Shown here piece after piece: positions 34,541 to 47,193 of a stretch of DNA of 64,000 bases (the first letter of the stretch is position 1; each line of letters opens with the position of its first letter). The notes beneath the pieces are model-generated. The model was not told the DNA's origin. It made no database searches and saw only the letters and a program-made list of their open reading frames with translations. This stretch comes from Petrosia ficiformis (taxonomy: Eukaryota; Porifera; Demospongiae; Haplosclerida; Petrosiidae), in the NCBI GenBank assembly GCA_947044365.1, contig OX345646.1, forward strand, positions 4,449,327 through 4,513,326. The letters run 5' to 3'. The translations under genes and the position numbers were made by a program.

Positions 34541-36260
34541 AAACATCTGGTGCTATCTTACAAGACATCAACTCGAGTAATAATTCTACTACCTGGTGAT
34601 GACCATTGTGACTTGCAGATATTAAAGCTGTCCATCCATCCTTTGTCTGGATGTTAGGATTGGCTCCTTTAATCAGTAGTATTTCTACCACTTAGTGATA
34701 ACCATTTTGACAGGAAAAAATTTGTGCTCTACATCCAGCATTGGTACAAACATTACAATCAGCATTAGAATCTAGTAGTAGTTCCACTACCTGGAGATGA
34801 CCATTACCATTGGCAAACATTATTGCACTCAATCCTGACTTAGTCTGAATATTGGGATCATTGTTGAGTCTCAATAGACAGTTTACTACTGTTAAGTGTC
34901 CTACATCACTAGCTATCATTAATTGGGTCAATCCCTCATGTTTAGTGTTATTGATATCTGTATTAGGCTGAAGAAGTAACAAGAAAATCTTATTTGTTTT
35001 TGAAACCATTAATGCTGTTTGTCCATATTTATCTTCATGGTTAACATTAGCCCCAGCTGACAGTAGTGTTTGTAAAAGCTCTTCTTCACCAGACATACTT
35101 GCTGTCCCTCACTATTAATATAGTTTACATTAACTTCCAAGCCTAGAAGAAACTGGACTGCTTCATCATCACCACACTGTGATGATTCTAGAAAGGCTGA
35201 TTCAAAAGAGAAATTCTTGTTTTCCCTTTCCTCGAAAATTGTTATAGCTCCACTCTGTAACCTGAAGATTCCTGTTAAACGCATGAACTGTAGCTTTTGA
35301 CTACTGGAGACTATAAAATAATGCGATTTCTATTTTGGGAGTAAGAGCAATACAGATATTGATCCAGAATCTACCTTTAGTATTTTAACTTTATGCTGGT
35401 ATTGTAGAAGATTTTGTACTAGCTTTTCAATAGATTCTAATGTAACTCTTCCCCAGTCTGCTTGGATTTTAATGGTTACTATTAAATGGATTTCTGAAAT
35501 ATTGGGTGTGCTAGTATATTGATGTAATTTATCTTTTAAGGTTTTGATAGGTGCAGTATGTTTAAAAAGCTTAACTTTATTGATATGTGCTTTTACTTTG
35601 GTAATATCGTCATCATCTAAATATTCCTCTACAATCATTTCTAGTAATTCACAGTCGAGGTAGTCATTGTATGGGCGAATAGCATCAAAAAAGTCATCTA
35701 TGCTGTTCACTTCAGTTAACCTCTTCATTCCATGAACTTGTGCCTCTTGAATATAAGCTACTAGATCATGAAGAGATCTAGAGGGCTTTCCTGATTTCAC
35801 TAACTCATCAAGCTTGCAATGAATATCTCTGGCTAATGAAGTGAATAATCAGCATAGTTTTTTCAGTTCTTCTACAACAATCTCTTCTGAAGTTAGATAC
35901 ACTTCCTGACTGGTGGGAAGTTGTGCCTCTGCTCCGCTAGAAACTTTTTGCAATTGTGAGCTGCAAGAACTATCTATGCCATATTTCGTTTTGACAACAT
36001 CTGCTATAACGTTCTCTTTAGCTTTCTCAAGAGCTGTTATGACATATTCCCAAGAAGCTTTAGAACATGTCTGTAGCCATTTTCTATAAAGACCTAGTTT
36101 TTGTTGTGCCACCCCATTGCTAATATTGTCTAGTTTAATTTGTTCAATATCTCCTGCTGTAAGATCTGGTAAATGTATAGCAAATCTCTGCCAGTTTACT
36201 ACCTCTGCAAGTTCAAGATCTAGTTCACGTTCGATTGGTCTACTTGCTACTGTCAGACAT
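34110..36260 (-). pseudogene. Death-ankyrin pseudogene
   Basis: Read on the minus strand from an ATG at 36260 (MSDSS), an early deletion shifts the frame. The Death domain itself is intact (WQRFAIHLPDLTAGDIEQIK). A TGA (35849-35851) replaces CGA, a TAG (35330-35332) lies just after LLLLPK, a deletion near 35100 removes the start of the first GQTALI repeat, and a TAA (34692-34694) replaces CAG. After VVELLLE the sequence jumps to LMSCKIAPDV, so about eight ankyrin repeats are missing. The helical module is intact (YLDCELLEMIVEEYLDDDDI). Confidence 0.9.
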
Positions 36261-37059
36261 CACTGTTGATTAGATACTTGCTAGTTCTCAACAATTGAAT
36301 ATTCCTACATGTGCAGCAAGGAGATCAAATTAATGACAATTTTATCTCTTGAAGTAGTATACTATGTAACATCAGTTGTGAATTTCCATGTAAAATAACA
36401 GCTAACTAAGAATGTATATATGAGTAAAACTACTTAAGTAATTACGATTATATAATTTAATTTATTAACTAGGTTTATGAGTTCAGTTAGTAAATCAATT
36501 TGCTTATTCATATAAGGAATCATGAAATAATGTTGTATTTATAATTATGATATAATATAAGAATTACAGTAGGTGTATAGCCATTGTTAGGTTCTCACTC
36601 AAGCATGAAAGTATTTGTATTCTGTGGTTTGTATATGTAGGACTATTTTTATAATTATGAACATATAACCGTGTATCCATGTGTGTTTAGATATTGCATA
36701 TAAGATACACCCCTAATTTTGTGTTTTACAGTTTTTGGTTGTAAATTGTAACATTATAGATTTACAAAGACTATAAAATTATGTGAATGTTTGATCAGCT
36801 AAGAACGTAATAATTATTTACACTTTTACTGTAACTAATGAATCTGGGCTAAAGATAGTATTGTACTGTAGCTGTATTACCCATTCAAAATACATACATG
36901 ACAAATACCAAAATATAACCCTAATAAAGCCTATATACAAGCTGACACCTTATGAGATTACAATGGACGAAATAACAGGGGGCAGAGGGGACTCTAGTTC
37001 CTCCATAATCTGCATTAGGGGACTAACAATTATCATATAATATGTTACTACACTAATGT
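36261..37059 (-). other. Intron 1 of the minus-strand Death-ankyrin pseudogene, proximal part
   Basis: Inverted landmarks match 62890-63440 (for example GGTTTATGAGTTCAGTTAG at 36474 with its complement near 63355, and the stretch around ATTACCCATTCAAAA). No gene is seen. A decayed intron motif (ACACAAAATTAGGGGTGTAT on the minus strand) lies near 36715. Confidence 0.5.
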
Positions 37060-38205
37060 ACATGTTGATTTGCTTCATACTGCAGTAGTATTTCAACAAC
37101 ATTGGAATGAACATTCTTACTGGATAATAGCAATGCTGTCTGTACTACTGCACACATTAGGATTGGCATTTTCCTTTAGTAGTAGTTCTACTATCTGGAG
37201 ACAACCATTACGACAGGCAATCATTATTGCTGTAAACCCTTCGTTATCATGAGCATTAGGATCAGCTTTTTCCTTCAGTATAGTAATTCCGCTATCTGGA
37301 GAAGGCCATTTGGACTGGCAATCATTAGCGGTGTCCTCCCTTTGTTACTATGAGCATTAGGATCAGTATTTTTCTTAAGTAGTAGTTCCACTAACGGGAC
37401 ATGGGCATTTAGACTAGCTAACATTAGCGCTGTCCATCCATGTTCTTTGCAAGTGTTAGGATAACCACATGCCTTTAGTAGTAGTGTCACTACATGAACA
37501 TTTTCATTAATGCTTGCGATCATCAATGCTGTCGATCTGTCAATTGCATGAAGATTAGGACTAGCACCTTTCTGAAGTAGTATTTCTACCACTTGGTGAT
37601 TATATGTATGACTGGCAAATATCAATGCTGTCTACTCTCTGAGAGTTTGAACATTAGGATCAGCATTTTCTTTTAGTAGTAGCTGACCATTATGGCCATG
37701 CATTATGACTTGCAAACATTATAGCACTCCATCCCTCCTTATTCTGAAAATTATGATCATATTTGTATTCTACTAGTAGAGTCTCAATTATTGCCATGGC
37801 TATCATTAATGGTGTTGATGTACTATGTTCTTAGAAACTGATTTTTACATTAGGCGGAAGAAGTATAACAAGAATATCTTATTTGATTTCGAAACCACTA
37901 ATGCTGTGTATCTTATGGTTAATATTATCCCCTGCTGAAAGTAGTGTTTGAATGACATCTTCTTCACCAGACTTACTTGCTAATATTAGTGCTGTCTGTC
38001 CCTCACTGTTACTATAGTTTACATTAAATCCCAAGCCTAGTAGAAACTGGACTGCTTCATCATCACCACACTGTGATGATTCTAGAATGGCTGATTCGAA
38101 AGACTAATTCCTGTTTTCCCTTTCCTCGAAAATTGTTATAGCTCCAATCTGTAACCTGAAGATTCCTGTTAGATGCATAAAATGTAGCTTCTGAGCGAAT
38201 CCATA
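37060..38205 (-). pseudogene. Ankyrin-only fragment of the Death-ankyrin family
   Basis: On the minus strand it starts in the beta-type module (KLHFMHLTGIFRLQIG) and runs through about ten ankyrin repeats with several stops and frameshifts; the longest open part is 37625-37275 (GWTALMLASLNAHVPLVELL). The Death domain and tail are absent. It sits inside what appears to be intron 1 of the pseudogene at 34110-36260, so it is an inserted fragment. Confidence 0.85.
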
Positions 38206-38538
38206 ATTTTATCAGATTTCCATATAAGGTTATACAGCTGTGATTTTCTGCTTTACATTAAATTTTGTTAATTCTAATTTGTGATTTTGAGTTTTATAAT
38301 TAAAATTTGCGGCTAACAACACAATAATTATATATACCATAACCTTTACAAACGCACACTTCACTGTAATTAAAAATGAATCTAGGCTACAGAGTAAAAT
38401 ATTTCATCCATTAGTATAACGGTTATAATCAATATGACTGTTATAATTAATAGAATGAATATAATGCTATTAAAAATTATTTGTAATCAAATACTTTTAA
38501 TATTTATCAGAGAGTACGGTAGTACTCTTTATGTAGGG

Positions 38539-38601
38539 ATGGCACGGAAAAAAAATGGCCGCCCATACATTTCAATTGCAAGTGATGAGCTGAAATCTCT
38601 G
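38539..38601 (+). pseudogene. Possible exon of a transposase/integrase HTH region
   Basis: A 21-codon stretch from an ATG (MARKKNGRPYISIASDEL) ends at a GTAATA donor. The GRP-x-I-x3-EL pattern resembles the start of the helix-turn-helix linker in DDE integrase-type proteins of invertebrate transposons. The following exon was not found. Very short, so low confidence. Confidence 0.2.
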
Positions 38602-38735
38602 GTAATATATACACATAAGTTTCTATACACACATGCCTGTTCATATCTAGTGTTTTTATGACTACCAACACCTTCTAGATGGCCGAAGATTATCGTTAAG
38701 GTAGAGAACCGGCGAGTGGCAAAACTGGCAAAATC

Positions 38736-39327
38736 TTCAGGTGGTACTAGGGAGTGGGCGGATGCGACTCCAATCAGTTTCAAAATAGAATATTATATAA
38801 TGTGACTCTAACCTGGTGTAATAGCAACCTTCATATCTTCTGATGAACTTTATATTTGTCTGGAAGACAGAGAGTGTTAGAAAAATCTCCATTTTTGCAA
38901 TAGCAATAAGTACAAAACCAAGAAAGCCACGCCCACCAATCATGGTGTGCACCAAGTACAATGCATTTTGAGAAAACAAATAGAACCGTTTTCTGAAAAT
39001 TCATTTTACTTTTATAGTTACAAGAGGCTGAAGAAAGCTGAATTCTGTAGCTTTTCAGTGAAACCATAAAATCTACCTTTCTAGGCACTATCAAACTCCG
39101 ATCTTTCTCAGAGAGCAACTACAGTTACCCTGCCATGTTTCCCACCCACCGCCCCCTGTTTCTGAAAATAAACTATCAGTGAAAATATTTAGGCCCAATA
39201 ATTATACCCCCGGGTGGGTGTGGCTTCCAAAAGATACAGAATTGAACTAGATTGTATGCAGCAAGAAGCTGGCAAGACTAGAAACCGATTGGAGTTTCAT
39301 TTACCCCTCCCCCTAGTACAACCTTAA
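38736..39327. mobile_element. TTAA-type MITE, third full-length copy
   Basis: The left end reads TTCAGGTGGTACTAGGGAGT (TTAA changed to TTCA) and the right end TAGTACAACCTTAA. The body is shorter than the 642-bp copies because of a deletion at the CCGCCCCCT segment near 39150. It is inverted relative to the copies at 31596 and 32255. Confidence 0.8.
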
Positions 39328-39917
39328 TATTATTATTTTCCAAACAAATCATTTTTTTGTTTGTTGAATTATCACAATGATTCTAGCACTATTCCCGTCG
39401 CATTTATAGTAAAATTCTGGCCGTAAAGTATCGAGATGATATCTTCAGATACTATGAAAGAAGACAGTCTCAACGACTACAAAGATTTGATCTGGAATTA
39501 GACGCCATTTTCCTAAGTGGAATTTAATTACGCATGCGCATTGTATACTCGTAACATGAAAGCTGAATGAAGTGTTTGGCATCGTAATAACATTTGTGAG
39601 TTTTTGAGCAAATAGTAATAATGAATATAATAATTATTAATATTAAAGCAATTGTATAATAATATTGTATACTATGATAAGAATTGGAATACTGAATGGT
39701 TGACACAGTGACTGACACTACTTCTTGAAGTTCTTGTAGGACTGCAGACAGTACTGTAAGTGAATAGAGAATATACATCATCTGTAAGTGAAAGAGAATG
39801 ATAATGAATACATAAATACAAAAGATTGACCTTCATTGATGAATAAATTTTAATTGCATGATTTCATAATGATATATAGTATTTCTGCAATCTACTTTAG
39901 AAAAAAACAATAAAAAC
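39328..39917. other. Unassigned sequence with a promoter-like patch
   Basis: GACGCCATTTTCC (39502-39514) resembles a YY1 site and TTACGCATGCGCATTG (39528-39543) resembles an NRF1 palindrome; the two are often found in animal core promoters. No gene start could be tied to them. The rest is plain AT-rich sequence. Confidence 0.3.
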
Positions 39918-40221
39918 AAGAATAATAAAAAACATTTTCAATAAAAATGAAAGAAGATGTAGGGATGTCAAAACCCAAAAAAGCAAGCAAACAAGGTTGG
40001 GAAGCTAACATAGGACCCAAAATTAAACAAACCACTTCCATATAACCCTATATAAGTACAGCTATTTGTATGAGGTGTAAGTACTTATGTAGGGTTATAT
40101 GGAAGTGGTTTGTTTAATTTTGGGTCCTATGTTAGCTTCCCAACCTTGTTTGCTGCTTTTTGGGTTTTGACATCCCTACATCTTCTTTCATTTTAATTGA
40201 AAATGTTTTTTATTATTCTTT
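39918..40221. mobile_element. Foldback element, arms about 130 bases
   Basis: The left arm (from AGAATAATAAAAAACATTTT) and right arm (to AAAATGTTTTTTATTATTCT) are almost perfect inverted copies. They include GAAAGAAGATGTAGGGATGT and TAACATAGGACCCAAAATTA. The centre is about 15 bases. Decayed relatives lie at 52293-52550, 18300-18370 and 21740-21810. Confidence 0.85.
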
Positions 40222-40334
40222 ATAATTATAAGTGGCTTTTCTCATAATAATTATTAACAGGTAGATAAATAGACAAATACTAAATAGTATATATGCCTCC
40301 AATTATACATTATAACATATAACACAGTACTTAG

Positions 40335-40390
40335 CTCTCTTATTACTTCTTCGCTTGTCTTCTACTGTCAGGAATGTTTGTTGTCTGCGC
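40335..40390 (-). other. Conserved non-coding exon 1 with a broken donor
   Basis: The minus strand reads ACATTCCTGACAGTAGAAGA and then AAGAAGTAATAAGAGAG, matching the exon at 61763-61810. The following bases are CTAAGT where the other copies have GTGAGT, so the splice donor is lost. It lies about 4 kb upstream of the pseudogene at 34110-36260, in the right orientation to be its first exon. Confidence 0.55.
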
Positions 40391-40745
40391 TGTTAGTGAA
40401 TTATAATTATAATCTGAATCAGTAATTACTGAGGAACTGACAAACCATGGTGAACAATATTATTAATGTCTTTTCAAATATGAATATTGAATTTCTTTCT
40501 AGTATGGTATATCATAGTAAAATAATATACTATGCTTGATTTAACAATTGAATGTTTGAGATACACTTAGCCACATCAAATGGTTGCTATGATAGCATAA
40601 GCTGAAATGGAATGAAATGCATACTCTTCAGCTACATGCTAAAAACTAAGACTTGTGTTGGTTTAGTTCAACATTCAGAAAAGGTATATAATTAAGTATT
40701 ATACTGTAAATTAACAAATGAATGTTTGATAGGGTATATGTAATA

Positions 40746-40843
<98 letters not shown>

Positions 40844-42121
40844 CTAACCAAATCAAATGGTTGCCATGGTATAATGGTATATAAATTGTTATATTTTACT
40901 AATTTAAGTAGTTTTATTCGGTGACTTTATAAAAATGTTTAATAAAAATTTGAGTTCTGTTAGCCTGTAAATTCATCATTCTACTGGTATGAAGTGTATT
41001 AAACTAGTTTCTTCTGTTTTGAAAGTTGATTAGAGGTCATGCTATATAATTTTTGATTAGTCAAACAGTCTATGATGAATTCATAATGACCGCATTCTAA
41101 ATAGTTATAGAAATATTTACTATTTATACATTTATAGTACATATGAAAATAATTTAGACCAAATTCAGATTGATAAAAATGACAAACTGTTACTGAAGCT
41201 AGTAGCATTGATTGCTCAGAGTGCATCATGAACAGGTTCAACTCATTAATTATTACTAATTTGTCTTGATACAAGAATAGGATATCTCCCTGCTAAATGA
41301 GCATATACCACGAGCAGCAAATTTAGTTGGGAGCATGCATGCAGTGTAAGCTGGATGATACCTAGTTTACACCAATGGCAAAATCCTTATAATGCAAAAG
41401 AAAGTCTTTACAAATGGAAACAGAGAGAAGGCAGACTGAAAAACAAACATTTATATAGTACACTTACCACATTAAGATTAAGCATTTATATGAGTCAAGA
41501 GAATCCTGTAAGAAAACTTGTATGGACATATAATAGAAACTAAACCGACACAGCATGTTTCCATGCTAATTGAGAAATATGCTGCATATCCTAGTTTCTG
41601 TTGTGTTTTCTTATGAGTTTCCCTTCCTACAAATCAAGAAACCTCTTATTCTTCACAGTAAATAAACAAATAAATTATTTGTCTAGTGATATATATCCAG
41701 AGCACAAGTTTCCAGGATTGATGCAGTATATTGCCTTTTTGTACTGCCCCTCCAGTAACAGACTACCTATTTATAATACTATTTTGAATGAGCTGGTTAA
41801 TACTTGCTGTATTTTCCAAAAGATTTAACTCGAATATCTTGTATAGTTTAAGTCCTGAATTAACAAAGTAGTTATGAACACATACTGCACATACCATGCT
41901 CATGAAGATACTAATCTCAACAGCACATGTACAGCTGTTAATTTATAACACTGAAAGTTAGTTAATAAAAATTATTATTAATTTTAATAACTTTGCAGCA
42001 TTAGGAATAGACATTTAGTGGCATAAATAACAAATTACAAATGAAAATTAATAGTGAAGAAATATTACTTAATTTAGGGAAAGTTGCATTACATGGATAC
42101 CGGGCATTGGCGAGCAATGAT
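40391..42121. other. AT-rich intergenic sequence
   Basis: Contains the (TA)n tract at 40748-40839, flanked by two similar stretches (AATCAAATGGTTGC near 40575 and 40852). Open frames near 41000-41830 show no domain. No gene is supported. Confidence 0.4.
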
Positions 42122-45100
42122 TCAATCGCAATTAAGGTCATCCAAGTCGAGAGTTAAAAGATTGTTTGTGCAATCAGTCAATTGATCTTTGTCAAAATAA
42201 GTGTCAATTGGGTTTTCAAGATATCTCTTATTTGATGAAATATTTAAACTTCGTTGCCTTCCTGAACTTCAAGGTGATTTTAGATTAGAAATGTCTTCTT
42301 CAGTTGAGATGTCATCTACTGTTTTAAGTATAGATTCTTCTGGAGTCCTAACACTGCTATCTAAATCTATGCCACGTAGTCCACCATGTTGTAATAGAAG
42401 AACTCGTGTTATATTTTGTTTTGCTTGTTCAGCATAATCAAGAGCAGTATCTCCAAACTCATCTGTCTTGTTAACATTAGCACCAGATTGAGCCTCTACT
42501 ATATCAGTGTGTCCACAAGAAGATGAAATCATGAGAGGAGTGATGCCACGAATGAACTGAACATCTGGTGTCATCTTACCAGATTTCAACAGATCTACTA
42601 CTGTTCCTAAATCACCTTCAGCACAAGAAATAATAAGATCTGTTTGGTCAGAAACGATCTAATCTTTTTGACAACAATGTAACGATTGGAACAAGACCAA
42701 GCTGACAAGCCCAATACCATCCCATTGATAAGCTTTCAAATCTAATTTCGGAATGATTCAGGAAAGTGTTCACAACATCTGTGTTACAGTGAACAGCAGC
42801 AATTGTAAAGGAATCAAAATGCTTACGAATTTCAACGTGTGGATTTGCTTTATATTGCAACAGCATTAAAACAACATTGGAATAACCATTCTTACTGGCT
42901 AATAGTAATGGTGTCCATCCTTCATTACTGCAAGCATTAGGATCAGCATTTCCCTTCAGTAGTAGTTCCAATAACAGGAGATGGCCATTTCGACTGGCTA
43001 ACATTAAGGGTGTCAATCCTATCTTATTGTGAGCATTAGGATTAGCTTTCTCTTTTAGTAGTAGTTTCGCTAGCTGGAGACAGCCATTTTGACTGGCTAA
43101 GATTAGGGGAGTCAACCCCTCTTCATTGTGAGCATTAGGGTCTGCTTTTTCCTTTAGTAGTAGTTCCGCTAACTGGAGAAACCCATTTTCACTGGCTAAC
43201 ATTAGAGGTGTCAATCCCTTGTTATCGTGAGCATTAGGGTCCGCTTTTTCCTTTACCAGCAATTCCGCTATCAGAAGGTGACCCATTTGACTACTAAACA
43301 TTAATGCTGTCCATCCTTTGTCATCATGAGCATTAGGATCAGCATTTTCATTTAGTAGTAGTTCGGCTATCCAAACATAACCATTTTGACTCGCAACCAT
43401 TAATGCCGTCCATCCTTAGTTTGAATGAATATTAGGATCAGCACCTTTCTCGAGTAATAATTCTACTACCTGGTGATGACCATTTTGACTTGCAGATATT
43501 AATGCTGTCCATCCATCATTTGCCTGGATGTTAGGATTGGCTCCTTTATTCAGTAGTATTTCTACCACTTGGTGATAACCATTATGACTGCAAAACATTA
43601 GTGCTGTACATCCAGCATTGGTACAAACATTAGGATCAGCATTGTTTTCTAGTAGTAGTTCCACTACCTGGGGATGACCATTACGACTGGCAAACATTAT
43701 TCCACTCAATCCTGATTTAGTCTGAACGTTGGGATCATTGTTGAGTCTCAATAGAGAGTCTACTACTGTTAAGTGTCCTACATCGCTAGCTATCATTAAT
43801 TGCGTCAATCCCTCATGTTTAATGATATTGGTATCTGCATTAGGCTGAAGAAGTAACAAAAATATCTTATTTGTTTTTGAAACCATTAATGCTGTTTGTT
43901 CATAACTATCTACATGGTTAATATTAGCCCCTGCTGACATTAGTAATTTTACAACCTCTTCCTGTCCAGCCTCACTTGCTAATATTAGTGCTGTCTGTCC
44001 CTCACTATTACTATAGTTTACATTAACTCCTAAGCCTAGAAGAAACTGGACTGCTTCATCATTCCCACACTGTGATGATTCTAGAAAAGCTGATTCAAAA
44101 GAGTAATTATTGTTTTCCCTTTTTTCAACAATTGTTATAGCTCCGATCTGTAACCTGAAGATTCCTGTTAAACGCATGAACTGTAGCTTCTGACTACTGG
44201 AGACAATAAAATGAGGCAATTTCTCTTTTGGGAGTAAAAGCATTGCAGATATTGATCCGGACTCTACCTTAAGAATTCTAACTTTATGCTGGTATTGTAG
44301 AAGATTTTGTACTAGCTTTTCAATAGATTCTAATGTAACTCTTCCCCAGTCAGCTTGGAGTTTAATGGTTACTATTAGATGCATTTCTGAAATATTTGGT
44401 ATGCTAGTATATTGTTGTAGTCTATTCTTTAAGGCCTTGATAGGCGCAGTATGTTTGAAATTCTTCACTTTATCGATATGCGCTTTTACTTTGGTAATAT
44501 CATCATCATCTAAATATTGCTCGACAATCATTTCTAGTAACTCACAGTCAAGATAGTCATTGTGAGGAAGAATAACCCCAAATAATTCGTCAGTTGTTTT
44601 CACTCCAGTCAATCCCTTGACTCCACAGACACGTGCCTCTTCAATATAAGCTGCTATATGACGAAGAGAAGATTTCCCTGATTTTACTAACTCATCAAAC
44701 TTGCAACGAATATCTGTGGCTAATAAAGTGAATGATCGATGAAGTTGTTTCAATTGTTCTACTACAACTTCTTCTGACAATAGATACACTTCCTTATTAG
44801 AGGACAGTTGTACTTGATCATGAGCCTCTTTTGCACATGGAATGAAAGCATCACCAGAAGTTTTTACATTGAATTTTGTTTTGATAATGTCTGCCAAAGT
44901 AGCTTCCTTTGAATTCTCAAGAGCTAATACAATATCATTCCATGATGCATTAGGACATCTTCGCAACCATGTTCCATAAAGCTCAAGTTTCTGTCGTTGA
45001 ATATCACGATTATCTTGTTCAAGTTGTTTAATATCTCCTGTTGTAAGATCTGGTAAATGGGTAGCAAATCTCTGCCAGTGTACTAAGTCTGCAAGTTCAA

Positions 45101-45155
45101 GATCTAGTTCACTTTCAGTTGGTCTACTTGGTACAGACAGATTGTCAGACATCAT
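42122..45155 (-). pseudogene. Death-ankyrin gene, nearly complete, one stop and one frameshift
   Basis: From the ATG at 45155 (MMSDNLSVPSRPTESELDLE) the frame encodes a Death domain (VHWQRFATHLPDLTTGDI), the helical module, the beta-type module and 15 or more ankyrin repeats. A TAA at 43416-43418 interrupts the repeats, between DPNIHSN and GWTALMVASQ, without a frame change. A one-base deletion near 42655 (after LLSKRLD) shifts the frame, and a 6-base deletion shortens a late repeat (EAQSGANVN). The end of the tail is readable to about 42122. With two corrections it would match the intact gene, so it is a young pseudogene or contains sequencing errors. Confidence 0.85.
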
Positions 45156-45191
45156 CACTATGAATAAGATACTTGCGATGCTTCTCAACAA

Positions 45192-46830
45192 GTCGATATT
45201 CCTTTTTGATAAAAAAGATGATATTAAAGTACAATATTGCTGTGGTTAGTGTCACCATTTCTTTGCACATTAATTTGCATTTCCTAACAATAACAACATT
45301 TATTTTAATGAGAGTATTGGTATTAAAATTTTATTACACTGCATTGTGTAAAATAACAAATGTATTGGTTAGTTACAATGATTTTACAACTATTTTGCTG
45401 TTCAGGATACACAGATCTAACACCGTAGCTACTTTGTACTAATTATATTAAAATACGTAGAAGATATATGTACCAATTATAATCAGTTATAATGCCTAAT
45501 ATCTTATTTTAGATGTACAAAGAAGGTTTTAAAATCTACAATGATTTAATTATAATATTTATTCTCTTTTTTTGTATATCTATTAGACAGGATAAGGAAA
45601 TTCAAATTAGAATTATTAGATTATAATTACATGTATATCACCATGCAGTCATAACAGCCTACATGAAAATCAAATTACAATTTCTACTATTCCTTGTAAA
45701 TATACTAATCAATATATTAGTTATTTTAACAATTTTAATTTTGCAGTGTAGCTTATATTTTTACATGTATATATTTGTAAAAACTATGTTCACTTTATGA
45801 TATGTAAGCAACACATTTTGCATTGCTCTATCAATCTACATATCTATACAGATGTAATGTATACATTTATTTATGGTATGTAAACTGTATATTAATTTAT
45901 CACATGGCAAAACATGTAACTTATTCTGATATGCTAGTACTATTTAAGTTACTTTGTTTAAATTCAATATTCAGTCTCAAACCACTCCCTAAATTTAAGT
46001 AAAATTTATAACATTCTTCATGGTGCTATAATGTTGGGCTCTATAAGGTTACATAACAAATGAGCAAACTGACTGCATTATCCTTCCTGAGTACCACATG
46101 AAAATAACATTTTACGAGTGTTTTGTAAATAATCACTTGACATTTCTAGCGGTTTCACATGCAACTGTACATTAATCCTTATTGTGCTGTTTAGAACACC
46201 ATCAAGTGACTACAAGTGATTGGTTCAATGTCATATGATATGCACCAATACATTAGTAAATATAGTCGTATAAACAGTGTTCCATAATTATAAATGTCAT
46301 CACAGCCCTGGGATTGTCATTAGTGATAAAATCACCATTAAAAATAATAATATACGTACTGTTTTCCAAATAAGGTCACACAGCCCTGTGTTTTTTTTTA
46401 TATTTAGGAAAAAAATCAATATAAATCATATTATTACTAATGATTTGTCTGTATTTTATAAACACTTAAAAATCAAAACTTGTTTTATTAATCAGGAGAT
46501 ACAACTCAACAGTACAATTTTGTATATGATTTTACAAATTAAACTAGTATGATATATTATTTCATCATTGACTTTTCTACTGAATGAAAATGATGTCATG
46601 AAAACATCACTATAGTAGGTATTATAGAGTTTAGGGGATAGGATATTTGATTGATACAAATATAATTGAATTGTTTAAACTTTAACACAATCATTTTGTT
46701 ATAGATCTATACTTCTAATTAAACTACCAAGACAAATAGTTTTAAAATGAGTCTATCTATTATGTGGTTTAAACTATTTAGTGCACAGTATTCACCTTTC
46801 TTTTGCCTTGCTTTTTGAGTTCTTGGTAAA
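45192..46830 (-). other. Probable intron 1 and exon 1 of the minus-strand Death-ankyrin gene
   Basis: The minus strand carries the intron motif near 46375 (CAGGGCTGTGTGACCTTATT) and a TA-flanked MITE (45337-45748). Near 46796-46830 it reads CAAGGCAAAAGAAAG followed by GTGAAT, which resembles the exon 1 end seen elsewhere, with a weaker donor. No other gene is seen. Confidence 0.4.
45337..45748. mobile_element. TA-flanked MITE copy
   Basis: The left end starts CACTGCATTGTG and carries AAATAACAAATGTATTGGTT; the right end is ATTAGTTATTTTAAC ... TTTTGCAGTG, followed by TA. It shares the internal landmark GATGTACAAAGAAGGTTTTA with 23684-24082. Confidence 0.75.
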
Positions 46831-46882
46831 ATATCCCTTAGTCTCAGAACGAAGGTAATTGATTGTACGCTGTGTCTCCTAT

Positions 46883-46964
46883 CCCGGCAACGGGAACCTA
46901 ATATTTCTGCATGTTCTCCCGGCAACGGTAAAATAAGACAAAATTTCCTGTTCCTGGCAACGGG
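46883..46964. promoter_or_regulatory. Triple CCCGGCAACGG motif (X-box-like)
   Basis: CCCGGCAACGGG (46883-46894), CCCGGCAACGG (46918-46928) and CCTGGCAACGGG (46953-46964) are spaced 35 bases apart start to start. GGCAAC is the half-site of RFX-bound X-boxes. The cluster lies just upstream of the putative exon 1 of the minus-strand Death-ankyrin gene and 230 bases upstream of the helicase remnant. Function is an inference. Confidence 0.45.
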
Positions 46965-47193
46965 ACCTTAACTATTTTTCAGTATAATCCCGTTCATGAT
47001 AAAATGGCAGTGTGTTCTACTGTGAGCGAGTCTAGTCTCGCGAGCCAGACCCGCCCACCCAAGAGGAAGGGTCTGGTTGCATTCAATAGAGCAACTTGTA
47101 TCCGACATAGGAAATCCTACGCTCCAATCAAATAAGAGCAAACCAAAACGTCATTATAGCCACGCCTAAACGTTTATCTACGTAATAGAAGAA

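Noticed and set aside
42122..45155. Programmed stop-codon readthrough to explain the isolated TAA
   Set aside because: A downstream single-base deletion and a 6-base deletion are also present, so ordinary decay or sequencing error explains it better.
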